In this document: positions 15,935 to 26,458 of the stretch, one piece after another
Layout of the letters: every line of letters starts with the position of its first letter
Numbering within the stretch: position 1 is the first letter of the stretch
Origin: Cupriavidus oxalaticus
GTDB lineage: Bacteria > Pseudomonadota > Gammaproteobacteria > Burkholderiales > Burkholderiaceae
DNA length: 64,000 nt
Reading direction: 5' to 3'
Assembly (NCBI RefSeq): GCF_016894385.1
Contig: NZ_CP069812.1
Span: 3,162,001-3,226,000, forward strand
Program-made: the position numbers and the translations under genes
Notes under the pieces: generated by a model
What the model was told of the DNA's origin: nothing
The model's input: only the letters and a program-made list of their open reading frames with translations
The model's database searches: none

Positions 15935-16885
15935 TCAGGCGGCTTCCGCCAGCTCCTTGGCATCGAGCTTGCGCACGCCGGGCAAGTCGCAGGCGGCAAC
16001 GGCATTGGCCAGCGCTTCCATTGCCGGCAGCCGGGTGAAGCTCTTGCGCCAGGCCAGCACCACGCGCCGGTCGGGCACCGGATCGGCGAACGGCACGTAC
16101 GACAGCATGTCGCCCTTGGCCTTCAGGTCGGGCACCGAGGTGCGCGGCAGCACGGTGATGCCGACGCCGCTGGCCACCATATGGCGGATGGTTTCCAGCG
16201 ACGAGCCTTCGAACGTCTTCTGGATGCCATCGGCGGCCTGCGAGAAGCGCGACAGCTCCGGGCACACACCCAGCACATGGTCACGGAAGCAATGGCCGCT
16301 GCCCAGCAGCAGCATGGTCTGCCGCTTCAGCTCGTCCGGGTCGATCGCGCGCGCCTCGGCGAGCTCGTGCCCGCGCGGCACGGCGACGACGAAGGGCTCG
16401 TCGTACAGCGGACGCACGGTCAGGCCGGAATCGGGGAACGGCTCGGCCATGACCGCGCAATCGATCTCGCCCTGCTTGAGCAGCTCGATCAGCTTGTGCG
16501 TGTAGTTCTCCTGCAGCATCAGCGGCATCTGCGGCACGGTACCGATCATCTGCTTGACCAGCGACGGCAGCAGGTATGGCCCGATGGTATAGATCACGCC
16601 CACACGCAGCGGCCCGGCCAGCGGGTCCTTGCCCTGCTTGGCGATCTCGCGAATAGCCATGGTCTGCTCCAGCACGCGCTGGGCCTGCGCCACGATCTGC
16701 TCGCCGATGTTAGTCACCGACACCTCGGAGGTGCCGCGCTCGAAGATCTGCACGTTGAGTTCGTCTTCCAGCTTCTTGATGGCGACCGACAGTGTCGGCT
16801 GCGACACGAAGCAGGCTTCGGCGGCCCGGCCGAAATGGCGCTCGCGCGCCACGGCGACGATGTACTTGAGTTCGGTGAGCGTCAT
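15935..16885 (-). CDS. oxyR: Hydrogen peroxide-sensing regulator OxyR
   Basis: A 316-residue LysR-type regulator. The N-terminal winged helix (MTLTELKYIVAVARERHFGR, recognition helix around CFVSQPTLSVAIKKLE) is followed by the peroxide-sensing domain. The two redox cysteines are at residues 199 and 208 (GSGHCFRDHVLGVC), the same numbering as in E. coli OxyR. It should switch on peroxide-defence genes; the catalase relic and dps lie just downstream on the same strand, behind its terminator. It begins 110 bases after recG, which ends in the same direction upstream of nothing else, so oxyR may have its own promoter in that gap or be read together with neighbours. Confidence 0.95.
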   Translation of the reverse strand: MTLTELKYIVAVARERHFGRAAEACFVSQPTLSVAIKKLEDELNVQIFERGTSEVSVTNIGEQIVAQAQRVLEQTMAIREIAKQGKDPLAGPLRVGVIYTIGPYLLPSLVKQMIGTVPQMPLMLQENYTHKLIELLKQGEIDCAVMAEPFPDSGLTVRPLYDEPFVVAVPRGHELAEARAIDPDELKRQTMLLLGSGHCFRDHVLGVCPELSRFSQAADGIQKTFEGSSLETIRHMVASGVGITVLPRTSVPDLKAKGDMLSYVPFADPVPDRRVVLAWRKSFTRLPAMEALANAVAACDLPGVRKLDAKELAEAA

Positions 16886-16995
16886 GACTTATCAAATCCG
16901 GGTAGGCGATAGATTTTACCTTCGATTGTCGGTTCTGTCAGAGCGCCCCCGCGATTTGTGCGGTATGCGCCCGATGCCGCACAAGCATGGATATG

Positions 16996-19206
16996 TCAGG
17001 CTTTCAGGTAGTGCTCGCGCCCACCCAGCCAGCGCGACAGATGTGCTTCGACCGCCTCGGGAAACTGCGCCAGCATCAGCTCGGCCGCCTCCTGTGCGTA
17101 CTCGACCAGCCATGCGTCCGTCTCCAGATCGGCAAAGCGCAACATGGCCTCGCCCGACTGGCGCGCACCGAGGAATTCACCCGGGCCGCGGATTTCAAGG
17201 TCGCGGCGCGCGATCTCGAAACCGTCGGTGGTCTCGCGCATGGTCGCCAGCCGCTCGCGCGCGGTCGGCGACAGCGGCGCCTGGTACATCAGCAGGCACA
17301 CCGATTCGGCGCTGCCCCGCCCCACCCGGCCGCGCAGCTGGTGCAATTGCGCCAGGCCGAAGCGCTCGGCGTGCTCGATCACCATCAGCGAGGCGTTGGG
17401 CACGTCCACGCCCACCTCGATCACGGTGGTGGCGACCAGCACCTGCATGCGGTTGGCGCTGAAGTCGCCCATCACCGAGGCCTTTTCGGCAGGCGGCAGG
17501 CGGCCGTGCACCAGCCCGACGCGCAGGTCGGGCAGCGCGGCCACCAGCGTTTCATAGGTCTCAACCGCGGTCTGCAGCTGCAGCGCCTCGCTTTCCTCGA
17601 TCAGCGGACAAACCCAGTAGACCTGGCGGCCTTCTGCGGCAGCGTGGTGGATGCGCGCGATCACTTCGTCGCGCCGCTCGTCGTTGACCAGGCGCGTGAC
17701 GATGGGCGTGCGGCCCGGTGGCAGTTCGTCGATCACGGATACGTCCAGGTCCGCGTAATACGTCATGGCGAGCGTGCGCGGGATCGGCGTGGCCGACATC
17801 ATCAGCTGGTGCGGCACGGTGTCGGGCGCCGGCACATTGGTCGCCGGCATATCGGCCGCACCCGCCTTGCCGCGCAAGGCCAGCCGCTGCGCCACGCCGA
17901 AGCGGTGCTGTTCGTCGACCACCGACAGGCCCAGCCTGGCGAAGCGCACCGTGTCCTGGATCAGCGCATGGGTGCCGATCACCAGCTGCGCCTCGCCCGA
18001 CTCCACGCGTGCCGCGGCCTCGCGCTTCTCGCGCGCCTTCAGGCTGCCGGCCAGCCAGACCACCGGCACGCCGAGCGGCTCCAGCCAGGCCGACAGCTTG
18101 CGGAAGTGCTGCTCGGCCAGGATTTCTGTGGGCGCCATCAGCGCGGCCTGGTAGCCGGCATCGATCGCCTGGCACGCCGCCAGCGCGGCGACGATGGTCT
18201 TGCCGCTGCCCACGTCGCCCTGCAGCAGCCGGTGCATCGGGTGCGGGCGCGCCATGTCGGCGGCGATCTCGGCCACCACGCGTTCCTGCGCGCCGGTCAG
18301 GCGGAACGGCAGCGCCGCCAGGAAGCGCGTCAGCAGGCCGCCTTCGCGGCGCGGCATGGTCGGCGCGGTCTTCTCGCGCCGCGCGGCGTGCGCGCGCCGC
18401 AGCGAGATCTGCTGCGCCAGCAGTTCGTCGAACTTGATGCGCTGCCAGGCCGGGTGCGTGCGGTCGGCCAGGGCGGCCTCGCTTTCTTCTGGCGGCGGCG
18501 CATGCAGCAGGCCCAGGCAGTCGGCCAGCGGACGCAGGTGCAGGCGCGCCAGCGGGCCCTGCAGCACCGGGCGCGGCAGCGTCTCCGGCATGGGCGTGCG
18601 CGACAGCGCGCCGCCGATGGCCTTGCGCAGGTAGGCCTGCGAGATGCCGGCGGTGGCCGGGTAGACCGGCGTCAGGCGGTCCGGCAGCGCTTCGCCCTCC
18701 ACCACCGGGCGCACCGTCGGGTGGACCATCTCGGCGCCGAAGAAGCCGCCGCGGACCTCGCCGCGCACGCGCAGGCGCACGCCCTCGGCCATCTGCTTGG
18801 TCTGGCTGCCGTAGAAGTTGAGGAAGCGCAGCGTCAGCTCGCCGGACGCGTCGGCGATCTTGACCACCAGCTGGCGGCGCGGGCGGAACGTGACTTCATT
18901 GGAAATGACTTCGCCTTCCACCTGCGCCGGCTGGCCCAGCCCCGCGCGGCGGATCGCGTCGGCGATCGGCGCCAGCGTGGTCTCATCCTCGTAGCGCATC
19001 GGCAGGTGCAGCACCAGGTCGACCGGGCGGCGCAGGCCAAGCTTGGCGAGGCGCGCCGCCGCGGACGAGGCGGCCGTTGAGGTGGCAGATGAGGCGGGCT
19101 TGCCCTTGCCCTCCCCGGCCTTGCCGCGCGCGGGTGCGGCCGCCTCCTTGGCGGCATCGGCGGACAGGTCGGTGGTTTCGGTGGCGGTTCCGGGCATCGG
19201 CAGCAA
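16996..19206 (-). CDS. recG: ATP-dependent DNA helicase RecG
   Basis: A 736-residue superfamily 2 helicase that remodels stalled replication forks and Holliday junctions. After an alanine/glycine/lysine-rich low-complexity stretch of about 55 residues come the wedge domain (RRPVDLVLHLPMRYEDETTL), the OB fold and the helicase motifs. These include the Walker A segment LLQGDVGSGKTIVAALAA, the DEQHRFG box and SATPIPRT. The C-terminal TRG-type segment HQLRGRVGRGSAESVCLLMY is present. The start is uncertain: 19206 is the longest, and an ATG at 19197 (MPGTATETTD) is equally likely. It is transcribed divergently from queA. Confidence 0.95.
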   Translation of the reverse strand: MLPMPGTATETTDLSADAAKEAAAPARGKAGEGKGKPASSATSTAASSAAARLAKLGLRRPVDLVLHLPMRYEDETTLAPIADAIRRAGLGQPAQVEGEVISNEVTFRPRRQLVVKIADASGELTLRFLNFYGSQTKQMAEGVRLRVRGEVRGGFFGAEMVHPTVRPVVEGEALPDRLTPVYPATAGISQAYLRKAIGGALSRTPMPETLPRPVLQGPLARLHLRPLADCLGLLHAPPPEESEAALADRTHPAWQRIKFDELLAQQISLRRAHAARREKTAPTMPRREGGLLTRFLAALPFRLTGAQERVVAEIAADMARPHPMHRLLQGDVGSGKTIVAALAACQAIDAGYQAALMAPTEILAEQHFRKLSAWLEPLGVPVVWLAGSLKAREKREAAARVESGEAQLVIGTHALIQDTVRFARLGLSVVDEQHRFGVAQRLALRGKAGAADMPATNVPAPDTVPHQLMMSATPIPRTLAMTYYADLDVSVIDELPPGRTPIVTRLVNDERRDEVIARIHHAAAEGRQVYWVCPLIEESEALQLQTAVETYETLVAALPDLRVGLVHGRLPPAEKASVMGDFSANRMQVLVATTVIEVGVDVPNASLMVIEHAERFGLAQLHQLRGRVGRGSAESVCLLMYQAPLSPTARERLATMRETTDGFEIARRDLEIRGPGEFLGARQSGEAMLRFADLETDAWLVEYAQEAAELMLAQFPEAVEAHLSRWLGGREHYLKA

Positions 19207-19416
19207 TGACTGGCGGCAGGGACGGCTGGGCCGCTGGCATCGGGCGGGAGCGCCGGCGAATAGCCGGTATCACGCCCGGCCCGGCGGCAAGCACGCCCGT
19301 GGCCTTACAATATCGGATTCGCCGATTGTACCCATGCCGGCTGCCACCACGGGCAGCGAGTGCCGCTTTGTGCCTCGCTTTCCGCCCCGTCGCAGGCCCC
19401 GCGCCCCGTTTCCACG

Positions 19417-21650
<2,234 letters not shown>

Positions 21651-21706
21651 TTCGGACCGGCCTACGAACTTTCCCGCCAACGCCGGTCGAATAGCGGGGT
21701 TGCTTC

Positions 21707-21797
21707 CACCGTCGTTCCCGCGAAGGCGGGAACCCAGTGACTTTCTCCCCGAATGGGACGCGCAAGACGCTGGATTCCCGCCTTCGCGGGAATGACA
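21707..21797. repeat. Pair of ATTCCCGCGAAGGCGGGAA palindromic repeats in opposite orientation
   Basis: TTCCCGCGAAGGCGGGAA at about 21714-21732 and ATTCCCGCCTTCGCGGGAAT at 21774-21793 are each hairpin-forming. They face each other across about 40 bases, and the flanks CCACCGTC and GACA/CTGG also match in reverse complement. A single related unit occurs at 44003-44030. This is a widespread dispersed intergenic palindrome family; here it separates tgt from yajC. Confidence 0.8.
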
Positions 21798-21938
21798 TGC
21801 GCGCTACCGGCAACCGGACGAGTCGCCCCGGAATCACCCCGAAGAAACCCGTATTCCGCCCTAGAATGCCAAGGGCTGGCGGAATGCGAATGGTAGAATG
21901 ATCGATTACTTGACTGACTTTTGTGACGGAGAATCAAC

Positions 21939-22265
21939 GTGCTGATTTCTAACGCATTTGCCCAGACCGCCGGTTCCGGCGGCGCGGCTGGCGGCCTGAT
22001 GAGCTTCCTGCCCATCATCCTGATGTTTGGTGTGCTGTGGTTCATCATGATCCGCCCGCAAATGAAGCGCCAGAAAGAAGCGAAGGCAATGCTCGAAGCC
22101 CTGGCCAAGAACGACGAAGTCGTCACCGCCGGCGGTATCCTGGGCCGCGTGACCAAGGTCACCGACCAGTACGTCAGCCTGGAAATCTCGGAAGGCACCG
22201 AGATCACCGTACAGAAGAACGCCGTGACCGCGGTGCTGCCGAAGGGTTCGCTGAAGGCGCTCTGA
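21939..22265 (+). CDS. yajC: Sec translocase accessory subunit YajC
   Basis: A 108-residue protein with one membrane helix (residues about 20-40, LMSFLPIILMFGVLWFIMI) followed by RPQMKRQKE and a small cytoplasmic domain (VVTAGGILGRVTKVTDQYVS). The start is a GTG at 21939 with a good acggag ribosome site; the following residues LISNAFAQTAG match the family N-terminus. YajC associates with SecDF, and the two partner genes follow directly. The 218-base gap to secD contains a large hairpin. Confidence 0.95.
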   Translation: MLISNAFAQTAGSGGAAGGLMSFLPIILMFGVLWFIMIRPQMKRQKEAKAMLEALAKNDEVVTAGGILGRVTKVTDQYVSLEISEGTEITVQKNAVTAVLPKGSLKAL

Positions 22266-22340
22266 TCCGCCGATCGCCCCGATCGACTAAGCGACTCCCG
22301 CCTTTGTCTTTTCCGGCATGCCCGTTCGCGCATGCCCCGG

Positions 22341-22402
22341 CAGCCGCCTGATCCAGCCCGCCGGAGCCACCGTGGCTCCGTCCCGTGGCTGCCAGGCGGC
22401 TG
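22341..22402 (+). other. Nested hairpin between yajC and secD
   Basis: CAGCCGCCTG (22341-22350) pairs exactly with CAGGCGGCTG (22393-22402). Inside lies a second stem, GGAGCCAC/GTGGCTCC (22363-22379). No U-run follows. It could stabilise or attenuate the yajC-secDF message. Its position, about 80 bases before secD, is seen directly; any function is inferred. Confidence 0.5.
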
Positions 22403-22483
22403 TTTGCCAAACCGGTTCGGCCCCGCCGACGTGGCGCGCCACGCCTGCGCCGGCCCCGCCAACCGCTGAATGACTGGCCCGAG

Positions 22484-24355
22484 ATGAATCGTTATCCGCT
22501 TTGGAAATACCTCGTGATCCTGGTGGCGCTGACCATCGGCATCCTCTACACCTTGCCGAACTTCTTCGGCGAGGCGCCCGCCGTGCAGGTGTCTTCGGGC
22601 AAGGCCACGGTCAAGGTCGACCTGTCGATGCAGAAGCAGGTCGAAGAGATCCTGGCGCAGAACCAGCTGCAGCCTGACGGCGTGTTCTTCGACATTTCCG
22701 GCCAGTCCGGCTCGGTCAAGGCGCGTTTCCGCACCACCGACGAGCAGCTCAAGGCCAAGGACGTGCTGTCGCGCGCGCTCAACCCGGATGCCGCCGATCC
22801 TACCTACGTGGTCGCGCTGAACCTGCTGTCGGGCTCGCCGCGCTGGCTGACCTCGCTGCATGCGCTGCCGATGTACCTGGGCCTGGACCTGCGCGGCGGC
22901 GTGCACTTCCTGCTGCAGGTCGACATGAAGGGCGCCGTCGACAAGAAGCTCGACAGCCTGGCCGGCGACGCGCGCACGCTGCTGCGCGACAAGAACATGC
23001 GCCACGGCGGCATCGACCGCGACGGCGAGCGCCTGACGGTGCGCTTCAACAACGCCGACGAGGCCAACCGCGCCCGCGCGCTGCTGGCCGACAACCTGCG
23101 CGAAGTGGCCTTCGCCCTGGACGGCAACAACGTGGTCGGCAGCTTCACCGAGGCCGCCCGCAAGGCCGTGCAGGACGCCGCGGTCAAGCAGAACATCACC
23201 ACCCTGCACAACCGCGTCAACGAACTCGGCGTGGCCGAGCCGGTGATCCAGCAGCAAGGTGCCGAGCGCATCGTGGTGCAGCTGCCGGGCGTGCAGGACA
23301 CCGCCAAGGCCAAGGACATCATCGGCCGCACCGCCACGCTGGAAGCGCGCCTGGTCGACAACGACGCGCCGCGCAGTCCGCGCCCGGGCGACCCGATCCC
23401 CTTCGGCAGCGAACTGTTCACGCAAGGCAACGGCGCTCCGGTGGTGCTGAAGAAGCAGGTGATCTTCACCGGCGACCGCATCGAAAGCGCCTCGGCCGGC
23501 TTCGACCAGAACCAGCAGCCTTCGGTCAACATCAAGCTCGACGCCCAGGGCGGCCGCGTGCTGCGCGACGTCTCGCGCGAGAACCTGAAGAAGCCGATGG
23601 CGATCGTGCTGTTCGAGAAGGGCAAGGGCGAAGTGCTGACGGTGGCGACGATCCAGTCCGAACTGGGTTCGAGCTTCCAGATCACCGGCTCCTACTCCAC
23701 CGAAGCCGCCAACGACCTGGCCCTGCTGCTGCGCGCCGGCTCGCTGGCCGCGCCGATGGAGATCATCGAAGAACGCACCATCGGGCCGTCGCTGGGTGCC
23801 GACAACATCCAGAAGGGTTTTGACTCGGTCGCCTACGGCTTTGCCGCGATCGGCGTGTTCATGATTCTGTATTACATGCTGTTCGGCGTGTTCTCTGTGA
23901 TGGCGCTGGGCGCAAACCTGCTGCTGCTGATCGCGGTACTGTCGATGCTGCAGGCCACGCTGACGCTGCCGGGCATTGCCGCCATCGCGCTGGTGCTGGG
24001 CATGGCCATCGACGCCAACGTGCTGATCAACGAGCGTATCCGCGAGGAACTGCGCGCGGGCGCGTCGCCGCAGATGGCGATCGCGGTCGGCTTCGACCGC
24101 GCCTGGGCCACCATCCTGGACTCGAATGTGACCACGCTGATTGCCGGCCTGGCGCTGCTGGCGTTCGGCTCGGGCCCGGTGCGCGGCTTTGCCGTGGTGC
24201 ACTGCCTGGGCATCCTGACCTCGATGTTCTCGGCGGTGTTCTTCAACCGCGGCCTGGTCAACCTCTGGTATGGCCGCAAGAAGAAGCTGCAGAGCGTGGC
24301 CATCGGCCAGATCTGGAAGCCGGGCAACGCCTCTGACACCCCGGTCGCCAAGTAA
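22484..24355 (+). CDS. secD: Protein translocase subunit SecD
   Basis: A 623-residue inner-membrane protein that uses the proton gradient to help complete protein export through SecYEG. One N-terminal membrane helix (WKYLVILVALTIGILYTLP) is followed by a large periplasmic domain with the D1 signature LGLDLRGGVHFLLQVD. Five C-terminal helices carry GMAIDANVLINERIREELR. The ATG at 22484 (MNRYPLWKYL) is chosen over the upstream open frame because the longer version adds only a basic, non-conserved tail. secF follows 50 bases later. Confidence 0.96.
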   Translation: MNRYPLWKYLVILVALTIGILYTLPNFFGEAPAVQVSSGKATVKVDLSMQKQVEEILAQNQLQPDGVFFDISGQSGSVKARFRTTDEQLKAKDVLSRALNPDAADPTYVVALNLLSGSPRWLTSLHALPMYLGLDLRGGVHFLLQVDMKGAVDKKLDSLAGDARTLLRDKNMRHGGIDRDGERLTVRFNNADEANRARALLADNLREVAFALDGNNVVGSFTEAARKAVQDAAVKQNITTLHNRVNELGVAEPVIQQQGAERIVVQLPGVQDTAKAKDIIGRTATLEARLVDNDAPRSPRPGDPIPFGSELFTQGNGAPVVLKKQVIFTGDRIESASAGFDQNQQPSVNIKLDAQGGRVLRDVSRENLKKPMAIVLFEKGKGEVLTVATIQSELGSSFQITGSYSTEAANDLALLLRAGSLAAPMEIIEERTIGPSLGADNIQKGFDSVAYGFAAIGVFMILYYMLFGVFSVMALGANLLLLIAVLSMLQATLTLPGIAAIALVLGMAIDANVLINERIREELRAGASPQMAIAVGFDRAWATILDSNVTTLIAGLALLAFGSGPVRGFAVVHCLGILTSMFSAVFFNRGLVNLWYGRKKKLQSVAIGQIWKPGNASDTPVAK

Positions 24356-24405
24356 GCGGCCAGGACAGCCGATCCGCAAACTAGCAGTACAGAACAGGAT
24401 TCAAC

Positions 24406-25377
24406 ATGGAATTCTTCCGCATCCGGCGCGACATTCCGTTCATGAAGCACGCGTTGGTCTTCAACGTGATCTCCTTCCTAACGTTTGCCGCGGCCGTGTT
24501 CTTCCTCTGGCAAAAAGGCCTGCACCTGTCGATCGAATTCACCGGCGGTACGGTCATGGAGGTCAGCTACCAGCAGGCGGCCGACCTGGAAAAGATCCGA
24601 GGCCAGGTGGGCAAGCTGGGCTATACCGACGTGCAGGTGCAGAACTTCGGCACCTCGCGCGACGTGATGATCCGCCTGCCACTGCAAAAAGGTCCGGACG
24701 GCAAGCCCGTGACTTCGGCTCAGCAAAGCGAGCAGGTGATGACCGCGCTGCAGGCCGGCTCGCCTGACGTCAAGCTGCAGCGGGTGGAGTTCGTCGGCCC
24801 GCAGGTGGGCAAGGAGCTAGCTACCGACGGCCTGCTGGCGCTCTTGTGCGTGGTAATCGGGATCATGATCTACCTGTCGTTCCGCTTCGAGTGGAAGTTT
24901 GCGGTGGCGGGCATCATCGCCAACCTGCACGACATCGTCATCATCCTGGGCTTCTTCGCCTACTTCCAGTGGGAATTCTCGCTGTCGGTTCTGGCGGCGG
25001 TGCTAGCGGTGCTGGGCTACTCGGTCAACGAATCAGTGGTGATCTTCGACCGGATCCGCGAGAACTTCCGCAAGTACCGCAAGATGACCACGCACGAGAT
25101 CATCGACAGCGCGATCACCGGCACGATCTCGCGGACCATCATCACCCACGGTTCGACCCAGATGATGGTGCTGTCGATGTTCTTCTTCGGTGGTCCGACG
25201 CTGCACTACTTCGCGCTGGCGCTGACGGTGGGTATCCTGTTTGGTATCTATTCGTCGGTGTTCGTGGCCGCGGCGCTGGCGATGTGGCTGGGCGTCAAGC
25301 GCGAGGATCTGGTCAAGGCCGACAAGAAGGGCGAGTCGACTGATCGCAACGATCCGAACTTCGGGGCGCAGGCCTGA
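24406..25377 (+). CDS. secF: Protein translocase subunit SecF
   Basis: A 323-residue partner of SecD with six membrane helices and a small periplasmic domain (LSIEFTGGTVMEVSYQQAAD). The RND-type signature LGYSVNESVVIFDRIRENFR is near residue 208. It ends with an acidic, charged cytoplasmic tail. It is the last gene of the queA-tgt-yajC-secDF series and is closed by a strong palindromic terminator shared with the convergent phc operon. Confidence 0.96.
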   Translation: MEFFRIRRDIPFMKHALVFNVISFLTFAAAVFFLWQKGLHLSIEFTGGTVMEVSYQQAADLEKIRGQVGKLGYTDVQVQNFGTSRDVMIRLPLQKGPDGKPVTSAQQSEQVMTALQAGSPDVKLQRVEFVGPQVGKELATDGLLALLCVVIGIMIYLSFRFEWKFAVAGIIANLHDIVIILGFFAYFQWEFSLSVLAAVLAVLGYSVNESVVIFDRIRENFRKYRKMTTHEIIDSAITGTISRTIITHGSTQMMVLSMFFFGGPTLHYFALALTVGILFGIYSSVFVAAALAMWLGVKREDLVKADKKGESTDRNDPNFGAQA

Positions 25378-25396
25378 CGGTCTGCTGCTCTGGTAA

Positions 25397-25430
25397 AAAG
25401 AAATGGCGCCCCGCGGGGCGCCATTTCTTT
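25397..25430. terminator. Bidirectional terminator between secF and phcQ
   Basis: A perfect 34-base palindrome with arms AAAGAAATGGCGCCCCG and CGGGGCGCCATTTCTTT. The GC core is flanked by A and T runs on both sides, so it can act as a rho-independent terminator for secF (plus) and for the phcBSRQ message (minus). Confidence 0.9.
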
Positions 25431-25450
25431 CTGGGGCGGATCCAACCGCT

Positions 25451-26458
25451 TCAGGCCTGTTGCGCGAACCGCTCGATCCACGCCGCCAGTCGGTCGGCCG
25501 CGAACGTCTCCGTACGCGGCGCTGCACGGCACAGGATGGTGTCGCCATCGCGCGCGAACTGCACTGCGCCGCCCGCCTCGTCCAGCCACAGCAGGCTCGC
25601 CAGCCAGGCTGCGTGGTGCGGCGACACCGCCGTACCCACCGGCTGCGCCAGGAACTCGGCCAGCGTGGCCGGCGCGGTCCACACCACCGAGTCGCCGTCG
25701 CGGCGCACCACGTCGCTGCCGAGCGCATCGGCAATGACGGCGACCGCATCGGCCGCGCCCTTGCCCGCGTTGGCGCTGCGCAGCGCCGCCAGGCGCGTGG
25801 CCACGGCATGGCCGAAGGTGCCGCTGCGCTCGGCCTCGGCGCGCACGAGGTCGGCGTAATCCATGCGCTGCCAGTCCGGGTCGGCGTTTTTCGCGCCGGC
25901 CAGGTCGACCGCCGCCAGGTAGGTCTCCACCGGCTGGAAACGGCCCGGGCCGATCAGGCTCGCGCACAGCGCATGCAGCATGCCGATGCGGGTGGCCACG
26001 GTCTGCGTCTGCAGCACCGCCAGCTTCTCGCGCACCAGCTGGTCGCGCTCCTTGCGCAGTCCGGACAGCTCCAGCGCCTGCTTGAGTTCCATGCGCAGCG
26101 CGGTGATGTCCCACGGCTTCTTGATATAGCGATGGATCTGCCCCTGGTTGACCGCCTCGACGGTCTGGTCCAGCTCGGAATAAGCCGTGGTCAGGATGCG
26201 CACGATATGCGGGTAACGCTCGCGCGCATAGCGCAGCAGCTCGTTGCCGTATTCACCGGGCATGCGCTGGTCCGACACCAGCACCGCCAGGCTGTCGGCA
26301 TGCGCGTCCAGCAGCGCCTTGCCCTCTTCCACCGAACCGCCGGTCACCACCGGTGCCAGCGCCCCGATGGCGCGCTGGAAATACTTGACGGCGGTGGCTT
26401 CGTCATCGACGAACAGAATCGCCGGGGGTGGTGCCTGGGTGGCATTCGGTTCGCTCAT
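25451..26458 (-). CDS. phcQ: Response regulator PhcQ
   Basis: A 335-residue response regulator and the last gene of the phcBSRQ operon. The receiver domain (residues about 12-125) has the acidic pair D18/D19, phospho-acceptor D63 (VSDQRMPG), the Thr of ILTTAYSE and Lys of YIKKPWD. A helical linker (about 125-160) leads to a C-terminal region without a recognisable DNA-binding domain. In Ralstonia solanacearum PhcQ takes part in relaying the quorum signal to PhcA. The ATG overlaps the phcR stop by four bases (ATGA), showing translational coupling. The receiver resembles that of PhcR in length and key spacings. Identification rests on the four-gene order and domain make-up. Confidence 0.88.
   Translation of the reverse strand: MSEPNATQAPPPAILFVDDEATAVKYFQRAIGALAPVVTGGSVEEGKALLDAHADSLAVLVSDQRMPGEYGNELLRYARERYPHIVRILTTAYSELDQTVEAVNQGQIHRYIKKPWDITALRMELKQALELSGLRKERDQLVREKLAVLQTQTVATRIGMLHALCASLIGPGRFQPVETYLAAVDLAGAKNADPDWQRMDYADLVRAEAERSGTFGHAVATRLAALRSANAGKGAADAVAVIADALGSDVVRRDGDSVVWTAPATLAEFLAQPVGTAVSPHHAAWLASLLWLDEAGGAVQFARDGDTILCRAAPRTETFAADRLAAWIERFAQQA

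Noticed and set aside
21662..24379. A 905-codon open frame on the minus strand opposite secD
   Set aside because: Composition typical of antisense to GC-rich genes and covers intergenic repeats; secD and yajC are clear on the plus strand.
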